NCBI GenBank assembly: GCA_030581615.1
Contig: JAKTTT010000064.1
Span: forward strand, 62,001 to 126,000
Reading direction: 5' to 3'
From: Alloascoidea africana
Taxonomy: Eukaryota > Ascomycota > Alloascoideomycetes > Alloascoideales > Alloascoideaceae
DNA: 64,000 nt
Shown here: positions 51,107 to 61,635 of the stretch, one piece after another
How the letters are laid out: every line of letters starts with the position of its first letter
Position numbering within the stretch: the first letter of the stretch is position 1
Made by a program: the position numbers and the translations under genes
Notes under the pieces: model-generated
Told to the model about the DNA's origin: nothing
Seen by the model: only the letters and a program-made list of their open reading frames with translations
Database searches by the model: none

Positions 51107-54100
51107 TTAAAATCTTGCCGAAATGCCTCGTTCATTAAGAAATTTTTCAATTTCAGTAACCAGTAAATGGAAAGAATGTGCCGAACCCTTTTCAAGAGTT
51201 ACTTTTGCGATACTGCCTACATATTTTCCCTGAGTTTCACTGAAATTTTGAAAAATTTCAATTCTGAACTTCAGAGGCTTTAATTTAAAACCGTTGTGCC
51301 TCGAAAGCTCAGCCTTTATCATCATTTCATTTGAATGAGACATTGAGACGTTCTTAAATCCCAGGGGTTTGAACTGCCTCAGGTGTGCAAATAGTAGTTT
51401 GCCCATTTCGACTGGTGCAAGGCATGAAAATACAGTTCTCACTTCAGTATGAATGCTTAGAACTTTCAAGAACCAGTTTTGTTGGGGCTGAGGCGTTGTT
51501 GGTGTCATGGCGTTTCGGCTAGGCGGTGGAGCCCGAAGAGTAGTTGTAATGGGTAGGGACGTTTCCATTGAACGACTAGCGGATGGCAATACAGTGACAG
51601 GTTCTTCGCGTTTAGAATTCAGCGCGAGCTTTCTAAAAGCTTTGCTCACTTTTGATACCTTTCGCGAAGATGGTTCGGGAGCTGCGTTTTTAGAGGCCGG
51701 GACTTTCTCAATATCTGAGTAAAGATTTGGTTTCCTAAACCCTGCCAACTTTCCTGACTTTTTCTGAGAGAGTTCTGGTTCTGGCCTCACTACTGGATCA
51801 GTATTTGCTTTCAGAGTTTCCAAAATCGAAAGTGCTGGCGTTGTGTTATAGCTCGTAGAAGTATAAACACTTTTTGGTGTTTTGTTACAATATCTTCTTC
51901 TTGATATTGCTTCCTCTTCTTCGGCGCGATTAGAATTATTAGTATCAAGAAGCTCGATATCCCGGTGGTCTCTTAGATCAGTTTGCATGCTTGTGTCTGT
52001 ACTAGAATGTGTATTTCTGGATTGCAAAAAATCATCTCCTAAACCTCCTTCAAATGGCATCTTACAAAGAAATTCATTATCATTGTTAATCATGACACCA
52101 AGACCAGTTTGATCTACTTTATCATTCGTAGTGTTAGATAATCCGGTGTCGAAAGGTTTTTGAGCGGTTGGAGTCAAAGGGGACTTTTGCGACTGTTCCG
52201 AACTCGAAGATACAGATAATGGTATATTCTTGGAACTATCACCAGCAAAAGGGTTATTACTAGCAAACACAGGTGATATTTGGTCAGGCACTTTTAGTCT
52301 TGCTCCAAGTTTTTGAACTTTGGGATCAAGAGAGAATGGGTGGTACGAAGGCGAAGATTTTGAATCAATCAAACTAGAATTAGACTCCAAAAGATCCAAT
52401 GGAGGGGGTCTTTTTCTTGGTTTTTTCTTTTCTTCAGTCGCCTCTTTCAAATCCGGTTTGTTCGGTTCAGGTTCCGTATCTTTGCTCTTATCATCTATTT
52501 CAAAAGCTTCTTCAATCATTTTTGAAAAGTTATCAGATACTTTTCGATTTTCTGAGTTTATCCATTCCCAAACGCTTTGCTCTTGATGTTTATCAAATCT
52601 AACTTTGGGAACCAAGAGCACCGACGCCCTAATTGGGTTCATTGATCCTTTCTTGAAAGATCTCATGTTTTCCTTTCGAGGAAAATTCCCTTCGTTTTGG
52701 CGAGACTTTAGCGTAGAATTGTTGTAAATATGTTGTTGACTAGGCGGAGAAGAAAGCGCAGATTGCCTAAGACTATGCTTACTTGAAACAGCTCTAGAGA
52801 TTGAAGAATTGGCTGCTGTTTTCTTTCTCAATTGTGAAAACGAAACACCCCTCTTGTGGGAAGAGGATGCAGTAATTATCGAAGATTTAGAAGCTCCCTT
52901 TGAAGGACTCCGATTGTGGTTATAGCGCCTAGGGCGAGGGTGCTTTTTAGGTCTATAATGAACTTCTTTATTTGTGGACTGGTCGGCAAACTGTGAAGGT
53001 TTCTTGCCTTTGGTGTTAGTATCTGTTTCTGGCGCTTTTTCATTTTCCTTTGCATGCTCATTTCTGTATTTTAGCAAAAGGCAGTAAAACACCTTTTCGG
53101 AATTTTGTCCCTTAGCTAGTAGCCTTTCAACTATTTTTGAATCATCATCGCCATGCCATAGGGTTTTCAAATTTTGAAGAATTTCCATGTCGATGTCGTC
53201 CCTGGAACGTACTGGTCTTTCTAATTGTTCCTGAGGGAGAGGAGAAGGAGCATTAATCTCTGTATTTATCGGGTATTTCTTCAAAAGAGGATGATCCATT
53301 ATTTCAGGCATTGTGATTCTGGTTTCGGGATCTACTCTAAGGATTCTCCATATTAGGTCCTTTGCCTGTGGAGATAGCATCTGGGGCATTGAAAATCTTC
53401 CTGACTGGACCTTTAGAAGCAAATTTCGAATATTTTCATCATCAAACGGTAAATGGCCAGTGAGTAAGGCAAACAAAATGACGCCACAAGACCAAATGTC
53501 TGACGATGAGCCATGGTAAGTTTTTCCCGCAACAATTTCAGGGGAAGCATAATGTGGAGATCCACAGGAGGTTTCTAGAAGCTTGTCGGAGAGTTCAAAA
53601 GCAGCCATTCCAAAGTCAGCCACCTTAATGTTCTTATTCTTATCCAAGAGCAAGTTTTCTGGTTTGAGATCTCGATGACAAATTCCAAATCTATGACAGT
53701 AGTCAATACCCAAGATAATCTGGCGGAAGTAGTTTACTGCTTCTCTTTCCTGTAACGGCCCATTTGTGATAAGGTAATCGAATAATTCTCCACCTTCAAC
53801 GTATTCCAGGACTAAGTATAGCTCGCCTGCGTTTTCCCAGACATCATAAAGCGCCATCACATTCGGGTGATTTATCAATTTCATGATGATAATCTCGCGT
53901 TCAATGCCATAAGCTAACTTTTCAGCACTTTCATTATTATTTGCTTGCCCAGTTTCCGATTTTTTTTGCAATATGGCTTTCGGAATAATCTTCACAGCCG
54001 CTAGTTGACCTGTAACTGAATGCTTGGCAAGTCTCACTCTTCCTGAGGAGCCTTTTCCCAATGTCTTGCCTAGTTTCCATGGCCCAACTTGGTTACTTGA

Positions 54101-54397
54101 CTTTCTTTTGGACGAATTAGTATTTGTAGAAGTCTGGGAGAGTCTTTTATCAGATGTCTCTGTAATTGACGTGACAATGAGGTCCACATTAGTGTTCTCG
54201 GTGCAACTCGCTGGAAGAGCTGCAGAGCTCTTCTCAACGCTAGGCCCTGTACCAGCAGTGGCACTAGATGTTGGAGGAACAACGCGACTGCTGGTATATT
54301 TTGCCTTGTTCATTGGTGTTGAAGCTTCTCTTGGGTCCGTATTAGGCGAGTCCGAGATCATTATTGGCCGATTGGAACCCATTGTCTTGCTTGCCAT
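51107..54397 (-). CDS. Nim1-family bud-neck protein kinase (Gin4/Hsl1/Kcc4 type)
   Basis: 1096 aa. Kinase domain at about 106-372: Gly loop LGKGSSGRVRLAK, catalytic loop CHRDLKPENLL, DFGMAAFE, activation segment SCGSPHYASPEIV and APE-like end. The C-terminal about 125 residues form a KA1-type membrane-binding domain (NWFLKVLSIHTEVRTVFSC...EKFLNERGISARF). The middle is disordered and basic or Ser-rich. Gin4, Hsl1 and Kcc4 organise septins and help relieve Swe1 inhibition of CDK so that cells pass the morphogenesis checkpoint. HISTIDINE-rich or D-box motifs specific to Hsl1 are not evident, so I leave the symbol empty. True ATG at 54397. Its 3' end faces YCF1 with 223 bp between. Confidence 0.9.
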   Translation of the reverse strand: MASKTMGSNRPIMISDSPNTDPREASTPMNKAKYTSSRVVPPTSSATAGTGPSVEKSSAALPASCTENTNVDLIVTSITETSDKRLSQTSTNTNSSKRKSSNQVGPWKLGKTLGKGSSGRVRLAKHSVTGQLAAVKIIPKAILQKKSETGQANNNESAEKLAYGIEREIIIMKLINHPNVMALYDVWENAGELYLVLEYVEGGELFDYLITNGPLQEREAVNYFRQIILGIDYCHRFGICHRDLKPENLLLDKNKNIKVADFGMAAFELSDKLLETSCGSPHYASPEIVAGKTYHGSSSDIWSCGVILFALLTGHLPFDDENIRNLLLKVQSGRFSMPQMLSPQAKDLIWRILRVDPETRITMPEIMDHPLLKKYPINTEINAPSPLPQEQLERPVRSRDDIDMEILQNLKTLWHGDDDSKIVERLLAKGQNSEKVFYCLLLKYRNEHAKENEKAPETDTNTKGKKPSQFADQSTNKEVHYRPKKHPRPRRYNHNRSPSKGASKSSIITASSSHKRGVSFSQLRKKTAANSSISRAVSSKHSLRQSALSSPPSQQHIYNNSTLKSRQNEGNFPRKENMRSFKKGSMNPIRASVLLVPKVRFDKHQEQSVWEWINSENRKVSDNFSKMIEEAFEIDDKSKDTEPEPNKPDLKEATEEKKKPRKRPPPLDLLESNSSLIDSKSSPSYHPFSLDPKVQKLGARLKVPDQISPVFASNNPFAGDSSKNIPLSVSSSSEQSQKSPLTPTAQKPFDTGLSNTTNDKVDQTGLGVMINNDNEFLCKMPFEGGLGDDFLQSRNTHSSTDTSMQTDLRDHRDIELLDTNNSNRAEEEEAISRRRYCNKTPKSVYTSTSYNTTPALSILETLKANTDPVVRPEPELSQKKSGKLAGFRKPNLYSDIEKVPASKNAAPEPSSRKVSKVSKAFRKLALNSKREEPVTVLPSASRSMETSLPITTTLRAPPPSRNAMTPTTPQPQQNWFLKVLSIHTEVRTVFSCLAPVEMGKLLFAHLRQFKPLGFKNVSMSHSNEMMIKAELSRHNGFKLKPLKFRIEIFQNFSETQGKYVGSIAKVTLEKGSAHSFHLLVTEIEKFLNERGISARF

Positions 54398-56257
54398 TGG
54401 AGGTAATTTATAAATAATACAATAAGGAAAGATAATCTGTTGCGGTTGTTCGAATGCTGGGAAATATTAGAAAAATCAAGTTGTGATATGTTTGAAAAAT
54501 GTCCGAAGGAGAGAAGTATATAAAGGCAATGTTCTTCAAAGAAAGAGTGATTGACGAAGAAAAGAAAAAAGGAGGCCATCGCTTCGTCTTTAGCTGGTTG
54601 TATTACTTAGGTTCAACATGCATCCCGAGATGGTTTAACTTTTTTTCAGTCTCCCTCTAGTTGTTCTTTTTCCCTCCTACCTTAACTAAATCGTGTTTCT
54701 TTTTCTACATTTCTTTCAATCTCTCGATATTATGTACTGTAATATCAGGATATGTTTGCAAATAATATAATGGCACTTTTATATTTTATTGCAAGTGAAG
54801 CTGGTTTGGGAATTGGGCTGTTCCATCTTGTCTGGTGATAAGCACGTACCCCAGTCGGCTAGCCGCGTCTCAGCCCAGGAGCGTGTCGTTTCTGAGTTTC
54901 TGGTGCATACTGAAAATGCCATTCTAGTTTATCCTTGAGCTAATAGGGGTAAAGCATGTACTAGAACAATACGGTAGAATCTTTCTGCAACACAATTAGA
55001 TCTATATTGGACATAGCTCCAACCGTTTCCATAAATTAATGTCTCCTTCTTGATGCGAGTATCAACCCTAACAGCAATAGAGCAGGGCTCTCTTGTGCAT
55101 ATTTTCGTGTTTTCTGTGTCTACCTCATCCTGGTCCTATCGATGGCCAACCGCGATGTGACTTCTCAGCTTTCATTCTTGCATTCGCTTGCTCTCTGTTG
55201 TTTTTGGTGTTATTAAAGCAAGACCGTGAATTACGCTTGACCCGCATGCCATCGTATATCCAACATTTTACGAAGCTGCTTAGTATCCAAGGGATCAGAA
55301 TGATAGCTTAGCAGCGATAACACCAAGCGTGATACACCAGTTCGAATGCAGAAGAAACTGGATACTTCAATCAAAAAGGAATAGTTGCAGATTCGAACGC
55401 AGGGAAGACTACGAAAGAAGTTTTTACCTACTAGTTTCCGAGACCCTATATACCTTCAAAATTGTTTAGTCCTAAATTTAAATGTAACTTTTTATTCCTT
55501 AGAGAGTTTGCACAAGTTTTCCTGTTTCAAAAATAACAATTGATAGCTTTACTGATTGCCTGCTATATATCACTATAGCGTTGTCGCGTATCTACACATC
55601 GAATCCACTCACTTTACTACTGTTTGCTTGAAATGTAGAATCATCCACGTGATTGCTTTAGGAAGTTAACTACACTTTAAATTGTAATCTTATTTGATGG
55701 AGTAGAAGTAGCAGTAAAAGCGTGGATCAGATCATCAAATGCGTTAACAAATACTTCCTTATTTGGTGTGTTATGGAGGAACTCTCCTAAGCGTTTTGCG
55801 CGGCTACTTAGACAATAATCACTCAGAGCTGTTGTAATTGTGAATGCTTTAGGATTTTGTTGGTAAAACCAGTTCCCATGTTCGTGTATTGGGGTATTTA
55901 TTCAATCAAAAGTCTAGCACTATTTTTCATGCATACAAAAGTACAAAAACAAACAAAAAACGATAATTTTCTCCCAGATAAAGAAATAAAAACTCTTTGG
56001 ATGACGGGCTAATTTCTCAGGAGCTTAAACTGTTTCTAGTACCTTCTCAGCCATTTTGTTATTTTGTGCCTGAGACGAGATATTGACAAACATGAACAAA
56101 CGCTTTACCTGTTATTCAGCGTTTATTCGTTTGCCGGTATAAGTCTCTCAGTTCAGTAATCAATCAAAATACTACAGATGGAAACGCCCGAAAATCGTAA
56201 AAAAGCATATAAAATAAAACAAAAATGATTTTGATAGCAAAAAAAACGTAAACTCTC
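54398..56257. other. 1.86-kb intergenic region
   Basis: Long upstream region of the Nim1-type kinase and downstream region of RAS. The kinase side has pyrimidine tracts near 54650-54730. No RNA gene was recognised; a GTTCGAATC near 55390 (minus) looks like a tRNA B box but has no stem. A 75-codon open frame without a start codon lies on minus at 55677-55901. Confidence 0.45.
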
Positions 56258-57253
56258 TCAACAAATGATGCAGCATCCACAACCCTTTAAGTCAAACTCA
56301 GAAATGTCTTTAATGTTCATTTTCTTCGTTCTTTGCCTCTCATTTTGAAACTCTGGAGCTTTCTCAGGCTGACTAGAATAAGAGTTGACGGTCTCTTTTT
56401 GTTCCAGGCTGACAACGTGGTTCTCCTTAATGGTGCTTGAATCATTTTTGGTGATATCTCCAGAGATGTTGCTTTTTCCTGCTTTAGACAATGTTGCTTC
56501 GGCTTTTAATTGATCAGACAGCAAGGGATTGTCTGGTTTGTGAGTTGGCAGGTACATGCCATCCTTTGCCCCCTGCAACAACTGTTTGTTATTTTGCTCT
56601 TGGGTGGAATTCAAAATTGGTTGTTTAACCTGCGATAGATTAGGAGTCATGTCTTGGCCAACAGGAGATTGAGAACGTGGGAAGGCGGTTGCCAACTTGG
56701 CTTCTTCAAGGGTGCTACTGGATTCGGCTACTTTATTTTCGAATTTGATTTGTCTAACTAGGCCATAGAACGCCTCTTCAACATTAATACGCTGTTTCGC
56801 AGAAGTTTCGATAAAGGGACAACCAAGAGCTTTAGATAATTGTTCTCCATCCTTCGTTGACACCTGTCTTTCATGTTCCAAGTCGCTCTTATTTCCCACG
56901 ATCACTGCTGGAAACCTATCTGCATCTTTTGCTCTCAAAATTTGCCTGTGAAACTGGATTATTTCTTCGAATGATGATCTTGAGCTGATAGAGTAGACTA
57001 ATAAAAAGCCTTCACCTGTTTTCATATATTGCTCTCTGACCGCCGAGTATTCCTCTTGCCCCGCCGTGTCCAAAATGTCCAAAACAACAAACTCGTCGTC
57101 AATAAAGCACTGCTGTTTGTAAGAATCTTCTATTGTAGGGTCATATTCATCGATGAAATGAGACTGGATAAGCTGTATGGTTAAGGCAGATTTTCCAACA
57201 CCTCCACCTCCGACAACGACAAGCTTAAATTCTCTTGCTAATTGTTGCTTCAT
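56258..57253 (-). CDS. RAS2: Ras-type small GTPase
   Basis: 331 aa. All G boxes are present: [11 protein letters not shown] (P loop), YDPTIEDSY (effector), [17 protein letters not shown] and ETSAKQ. The effector region equals that of yeast Ras. A long hypervariable tail of about 150 residues, rich in Ser, Gln and Lys, precedes the terminal GCGCCIIC. The last four residues are a CaaX box for farnesylation, and the adjacent Cys are palmitoylation candidates, placing it at the plasma membrane. Yeast Ras proteins activate adenylate cyclase and so PKA in response to glucose. The P-loop Gly at the positions equal to human 12 and 13 are unchanged. RAS1 and RAS2 duplicated only in S. cerevisiae relatives, so the symbol is given by similarity. 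Divergent from STE14, which would methylate its terminal cysteine. Confidence 0.93.
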   Translation of the reverse strand: MKQQLAREFKLVVVGGGGVGKSALTIQLIQSHFIDEYDPTIEDSYKQQCFIDDEFVVLDILDTAGQEEYSAVREQYMKTGEGFLLVYSISSRSSFEEIIQFHRQILRAKDADRFPAVIVGNKSDLEHERQVSTKDGEQLSKALGCPFIETSAKQRINVEEAFYGLVRQIKFENKVAESSSTLEEAKLATAFPRSQSPVGQDMTPNLSQVKQPILNSTQEQNNKQLLQGAKDGMYLPTHKPDNPLLSDQLKAEATLSKAGKSNISGDITKNDSSTIKENHVVSLEQKETVNSYSSQPEKAPEFQNERQRTKKMNIKDISEFDLKGCGCCIIC

Positions 57254-58386
57254 AGAAATAAAACTTTAGTTAGTTATTGCCAAAGTGTTATCGTGAAAAA
57301 TCAAGCCAACTGACATACGGCGCCCATGGCTATTTGATTTTTTTCCCTATTACGAGGAAGACGAGGTACAGGTGGAACAGGTTCCTTTTGGCCTACTCTA
57401 TATAAGAGTTGATGAAAAGATGGTGAGCTTTAACTTCTATGATAAACCAAAACGGAGCATATGCTGGTATATATACAAAAAGAAATATGAAGGTGAATTA
57501 AATAGAAGAATTCGAAGAGTGTTAATTGTACTGTAGTCTACCGGGCGGTCTATCTTAGTAACAGCTCGTAACAGGTATTAGAAAGCCTTCTTTGATTTCC
57601 AGAGTAGTTTTTGAATAAATATCGTTTTGGCCTATTTCAAGTTGACGCGCCTTCTAACAAAAACTTCCTTTTGCTTATTGAAGTGTTCGTCAAAATCAAA
57701 CTAGGACCAAAGGATACCGGATACCGCAGACGCAATAGTGCGAGTGTGGGCAGCTTCATGTAAAAGTAGTGTTTTCATTAATGCACCTGGTTTAATTGAG
57801 AACATCCACAGGAGTCTTTGGTTCACATACATTGGCAGTTACTGTTGGAAAGGAGACTGAACTTAACCAGAAGTAGGTGCTGTTTAGCGATTTCCTTCAA
57901 CAAATGGGGTTATTACTTAGCCCGCCTTGGTTACGCTTGCAGTAGTCGGGCCATTCCATTTTCATTTACTATCATCTTCTATCAAATGATTTACCGGAAA
58001 CTAATCAAAAAACGTAAAGTTGCTGGATATACTATTTAATCAGACACAAGCCAACTTACACACTAACGGTGATTAAGGCTGATTGGAGGAACAGAAACAG
58101 TGCTTGGAGCCAGAGGAATTGGGATACAAGAAATACAAGACCGGCTAAACGATAGAAGAGCTAACACAAGAGATTACAAGCCATGCTATCCGCTTTACTT
58201 TCACCAAGATGAGTGTATGATTGGGTGTAATCACATCTTATTGAACATGTAGACCCATGAGAGCATTGGTCGCCCGAAACGGAAACCTTTGGTACAAGCA
58301 ATGATTTTGAGAGAAATAATGAGTAGAATCTCTTCTGGTCCTGACATCGTTTACGTTCCTTTCACATCAATCCAATTGCTAGACCT
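57254..58386. other. divergent promoter region between RAS and STE14
   Basis: 1.13 kb with several TATA-like motifs near 57405 and 57470 on the RAS side. Small plus-strand frames near 57818-58039 have poor composition. Nothing else recognised. Confidence 0.5.
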
Positions 58387-59240
58387 ATGAACTCCTCCAC
58401 ACAGTGCTCAGCATCTGGAGCTTCGACCTCCGTGAGCATTTCCACAACTACAAAGCAGCGAAACCGTTTTGAATCTCCTGCTGAGTACTTAAACTGTCAT
58501 GAGAATCCACTTGATGAGATTTCACTTACTGCGACACTCCTGGGGTGTGCCTTTGGTGTTTCATTAACTCTAGTCTTCATCCTTCCAGAAGTTCAGTGGA
58601 AGGCTGTTGCCCTTTATTTCGCGTCATTAGCGTTTTTCCACTTCATGGAGTATTACATAACTGCAAGATTCAATAAGAACAAGCTAAATTCGAGCTCATT
58701 TTTGATTAACAACGGTCATGGGTATACTCTTGCCCACTTGTTAGCATTGACTGAAATCGCGACGAGCAGGTACTTCTTCCCCAGCTTTAAGCGAAAACTT
58801 ATAGAAACAGTTCCGTTTCTTCCCCATCTTGGTCTTATGGTACTCGCTATTGGACAAATATTTAGGTCCTTAGCAATGATTCACTCGGCAAATAATTTTT
58901 CGCACATAATCGAGGAGAAGAAAACAGACGACCATGTGTTGGTTACAGATGGAGTCTATGCTTTGAGTCGGCATCCTTCCTATTTCGGGTTCTTCTGGTG
59001 GGCCGTAGGGAGTCAAATAATGGTTTGCAATCCCTTCTCCCTAGCGGTATTTTTTGTTGTTCTTTGGCGTTTCTTCAGCAGTAGGATTAAATGTGAGTAT
59101 TCATTTTGGGGATTATTTATGTATTAACAGACCACTGACGCAACCGCATCATAGACGAGGAGAAATATCTGGTGACCTTTTTTGGCAGCGAGTACACCCG
59201 ATACAAAGCCAAAACATCGACGGGCATTCCTTTTATTTGA
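58387..59240 (+). CDS. STE14: protein-S-isoprenylcysteine carboxyl methyltransferase, two exons
   Basis: Exon 1 58387-59092, intron 59093-59154 (GTGAGT, TATTAAC branch, TAG), exon 2 59155-59240; 263 aa (S. cerevisiae 239). ICMT methylates the prenylated C-terminal cysteine of Ras, Rho proteins and a-factor in the ER membrane. About six membrane segments are present. The cofactor region VLVTDGVYALSRHPSYFGFFWWAVGSQIMVCNP carries the conserved RHPSY motif. Splicing yields the family C-terminus SSRIKYEEKYLVTFFG...TSTGIPFI, matching the RxRYEEExL element; without it the frame would end in KCEYSFWGLFMY. Start is a true ATG; the Ser/Thr-rich first 25 residues are extra relative to Ste14. Confidence 0.93.
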
Positions 59241-59519
59241 TAAGACACCCAAGGCCGGAACCTAACCTTATATACTGCATCATAAGATTTAGTTTAATAG
59301 ACTGACTCCACGCAAACAGAATGTGCTGCAGCAGGGTAACACCGTCTGGTCACGAGACATATTTTCTGCAGTCACATGCTGTTCTCCTTCTGCTTAGCTG
59401 TGAGGCTTCAGCCCAACGAATATTTGTTTCTCACCTTCTACGATCGCTGGTTGACGACGACAAGAACAGTCCCGGATCACTGAGACCATAAACACCGAGA
59501 ACACTCTGTTATCTACATC

Positions 59520-60941
59520 ATGCCGTTTAACATATCTCTTTTAGGAGGTGCTATGCAAATCTTTCCGACCTCGTTGAGGCTCCCAGATCCATCCGATCCG
59601 GGTCTCGAGCCTCCAGAGCTGGCTCCAAACTCTACATCGCCGACCTTTTCTCTGTTCTCGTCGAAGCGCCCTATCAGCCACAACATTCGTTTAGGACCAA
59701 GTCATTCATCGTCTGCCCTCTATCTTCCACAGCACGTCATACAAATACAGGAAATCGAGGAGTCGGCGAATCCTTCGGACTTTGACTCTCCAGAAACACG
59801 CCAGCTGTTGAAAGCCATCTTCCCAACGTGGACAGACTTAGAGAACAAAGAAGTTTTGATAGTAAAGCATCTCACTGGTGGCATAACCAACATGCTTCTA
59901 AAGTGCGTTTATAGACCGAGTACTCCTCAGGAACGTATAGTTCTTGTTCGGGCGTATGGTCGAGGAACGGACGCAATTATTGACAGAGACCGTGAGTTTG
60001 TATCACACTTACACCTGAACTCTCTCAAACTGGCTCCACCAATATATGCGCGGTTTGGAAATGGTTTGGTTTATGGATTTCTTGAAGGACGGTCCATTAC
60101 TCATTATGAAATGTCAGATTCTACCCTGATGCAACACATTGCCACTAGATTAGGTCAATGGCATTCTCTACTCGACCCTGAGCCGATCCAAGAGGGAATT
60201 CTGGTTCTGAAAGGTTCCGATATTTGCAACAACATTTTACAGAGTAGGGAGCTTATACAGGATCCTGATAACGAGCCAATTACTCCTTTTGCAAAAGACT
60301 TATGGGAGATTCTCGAGATCTGGATAAGTGCAATGCCAAACGACAATGAAGAATATGCTGAACTGCAAGAAATTCTGGAATCGGAACTTGATTGGCTGAG
60401 GAACAATATCTCTGAACTTGGAGGGCCTGTGGTCGTAGGTCATTGTGACTTGCTCAGCGGGAACATTGTTATCCCCAATGATTACTCGTTCAAGACTGCG
60501 GAGACAGACGTCAACAAAAAAAATCCAGTTTCATTCATAGACTATGAATACATGCTTCCAGCACCTAGAGCGTTTGATATTGCCAATCATTTTATGGAAT
60601 GGCAGGGCTTTGACTGCGAGATTGATTTGATCCCGGAGCCATCGTTAACGAACCCTGTTATGCGAACGTGGGCCAAGGCATATCTTAATTCCGTTTCAAA
60701 GTATGAACATCGCAAAGTCTCTTCTGCAAAATATAATAGAAAAGATGCTAGAGTCATTTCAGAAAAAGACGTTGATCAACTTATTCAAGAAATTCAAGCA
60801 TACTGGGGATTACCAGGCTTTTACTGGGGAATATGGGCACTAATTCAGAGCACAATATCTTTAATTGATTTTGATTATGCCACCTATTCTAATAAAAGAT
60901 TACAAGAATACTGGCAATGGAAGAAAAATTTCAGAAAGTAA
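59520..60941 (+). CDS. EKI1: ethanolamine kinase (Eki1 family)
   Basis: 473 aa, unspliced, true ATG. Family motifs in order: LTGGITNMLLKC with the Gly loop (about residue 120), VLVRAYGRGTDAIIDRDREF, ARFGNGLVYGFLEGRSI, the Brenner phosphotransferase motif VVVGHCDLLSGNIVIPN (about 300-317), and the choline-kinase signature FIDYEYMLPAPRAFDIANHFMEW. The enzyme phosphorylates ethanolamine with ATP, the first step of the CDP-ethanolamine branch to phosphatidylethanolamine. The sequence is nearer to ethanolamine kinases than to choline kinases because of the GRGTD/DRDREF block, but overlap in substrates is usual. The N-terminal 90 residues are variable and Ser/Pro-rich. Confidence 0.9.
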   Translation: MPFNISLLGGAMQIFPTSLRLPDPSDPGLEPPELAPNSTSPTFSLFSSKRPISHNIRLGPSHSSSALYLPQHVIQIQEIEESANPSDFDSPETRQLLKAIFPTWTDLENKEVLIVKHLTGGITNMLLKCVYRPSTPQERIVLVRAYGRGTDAIIDRDREFVSHLHLNSLKLAPPIYARFGNGLVYGFLEGRSITHYEMSDSTLMQHIATRLGQWHSLLDPEPIQEGILVLKGSDICNNILQSRELIQDPDNEPITPFAKDLWEILEIWISAMPNDNEEYAELQEILESELDWLRNNISELGGPVVVGHCDLLSGNIVIPNDYSFKTAETDVNKKNPVSFIDYEYMLPAPRAFDIANHFMEWQGFDCEIDLIPEPSLTNPVMRTWAKAYLNSVSKYEHRKVSSAKYNRKDARVISEKDVDQLIQEIQAYWGLPGFYWGIWALIQSTISLIDFDYATYSNKRLQEYWQWKKNFRK

Positions 60942-61635
60942 GCATTGGGGAAATCAAAGTATAATCAAACGTTGCATGTCAAACAATCACCTAGTTTTCT
61001 CCTCATACTTGGGGACTTACAACTACTATCGCACTGGCAATAGTAGCAATTTATATACCATTATTGTTTAAGGGTGGGCCTTGGGTACTCCAAGTAATCG
61101 GTTCTATTTTTCTTTTTTTTGTTTATTTTTTAACCGTTATTGTTTGCGCTTTCTGTTGATTTTCTCTTCCTTTATTCTATGACTGCACTTGTAATAGTTT
61201 TATCTAATTCATTATATACCCTATCAAATTCTCTTTTTATGATTATGGATCTAATAACGAAATTCGAGGAGGCAAGAAAACGCGGCAAATGATATCTCAG
61301 AGCAATCTTGCAATCGTTGAACCTCTTTATTAAAATATCGATATGGGAAACATAATGGAGTGATATTTGAAAGCTTTTCATTTGCCCTCTATAGAATAAT
61401 TAAAACAGATATAAGTCGTCGTTTGTAAGCTTGCAGATGTAGAAACCGACATCTCGTATCTGGCGTATATCTTGTCCCTGCGTAAGATGCAGCCCGATGG
61501 CTTTCCCCACTTCCGATTAAGACTAGATCTCTTTTCTGGTCTATATACAAATTCTTTGGTCTGATAGTTTGCTGCTATATTTGCTTAAACATTATTATTG
61601 ATCATTTTCAACCTTTTATCGATTAGAACTTTGCC
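60942..61635. other. intergenic, promoter region of YPK1
   Basis: 694 nt, AT-rich, with a T run near 61110-61130. No gene or recognised motif. Confidence 0.5.

Noticed and set aside
55375-55410. tRNA-like B box GTTCGAATC on minus
   Set aside because: The flanking bases cannot form the T stem and no A box or acceptor stem lies at the right distance.
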